Origin: CAZDCZ01 sp964504155
Lineage (GTDB): Bacteria; Bacteroidota; Bacteroidia; Bacteroidales; UBA12077
Assembly (NCBI GenBank): GCA_964504155.1
Contig: CAZDCZ010000078.1
Span: forward strand, 1-13,590
Length of the DNA: 13,590 nucleotides
Direction of reading: 5' to 3'
Part shown: piece after piece, positions 13,552 through 13,590 of the stretch
Numbering within the stretch: the first letter of the stretch is position 1
How the letters are laid out: every line of letters begins with the position of its first letter
Position numbers and translations under genes: made by a program
Notes under the pieces: generated by a model
Database searches by the model: none
Told to the model about the DNA's origin: nothing
What the model saw: only the letters and a program-made list of their open reading frames with translations

Positions 13552-13590
13552 ATAAAAGTTCTGTAGGGCAAGGTCAGCTACAGCTTTTAT
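13552..13590 (+). other. Imperfect hairpin running into the window edge, possible attC-like half
   Basis: ATAAAAG-TT-CTGTA pairs with TACAGCTTTTAT (12 bp with a 2-nt bulge) around a 13-nt loop, and the last paired base is the last base of the window. Upstream GTAACACCTAAGAAT would extend the left arm if the palindrome continues. Extrahelical bases and an unpaired centre recall integron attC sites, but only half is visible. Confidence 0.35.

Noticed and set aside
1..13590. Avoidance of GCSGC as evidence for nuclease specificity
   Set aside because: GCGGC occurs several times, for example near 4892, 5511, 5871, 7872 and 8333. A methylated host need not avoid the site, so nothing can be concluded.

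Overview
The window looks like a low-GC Bacteroidota chromosome, most likely Bacteroidales or Marinilabiliales. The signs are a YicC-Gmk-NadD housekeeping operon, Bacteroidota-type -7 boxes (TAnnTTTG) in front of three transcription units, an ISAon1-type insertion sequence (a Bacteroidota-typical type), a TonB receptor with an N-terminal CarboxypepD_reg-like domain, and weak or absent Shine-Dalgarno sequences. No RNA genes or CRISPR array were seen.

Region 1 (1-3206, + strand) is a compact, intact core operon: YicC-type endoribonuclease, guanylate kinase (gmk), nicotinate-nucleotide adenylyltransferase (nadD) and a CNNM/CorC-like membrane protein without the usual C-terminal domain. Region 2 (3240 to about 5460) is a graveyard of mobile DNA. 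The N-terminal stub of a PLP-dependent D-threonine aldolase/D-serine dehydratase-like gene, with two frameshifts, is cut by a 1413-bp ISAon1-type element. That element has 23-bp perfect terminal inverted repeats (3468-3490 and 4858-4880) but a frameshifted transposase. Next come remnants of an IS21 element (terminal repeats and the IstB C-terminus) and of an ISAs1-family transposase N-terminus.

Region 3 (5621-9350, - strand) is a likely two-gene surface locus. A TonB-dependent receptor is transcribed first, from a -7 box next to a palindrome. It is followed by a lipoprotein made of two sulfite-oxidase-like molybdopterin-binding folds with no cysteine left after the lipidation site. A strong intrinsic terminator closes the locus at 5621-5655. 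Two related copies of an interspersed repeat lie on either side of the lipoprotein gene.

Region 4 (9631-13453, + strand) is a compact restriction-modification operon: an XRE/C-protein-like regulator, two different DNA cytosine-5 methyltransferases, and a phospholipase-D-fold NgoFVII-type endonuclease. The genes are separated by 0 nt, a 14-nt overlap and 1 nt. The operon is bracketed by a roughly 52-bp direct repeat (9631-9682 and 13401-13453), and each copy carries the same internal inverted arms. A perfect 7-3-7 palindrome overlaps the -7 box of the regulator, which suggests autoregulation. An imperfect hairpin runs exactly into the right edge of the window and could be the first part of an attC-like site. 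The direct-repeat-bounded cassette organisation is the most promising new observation here.
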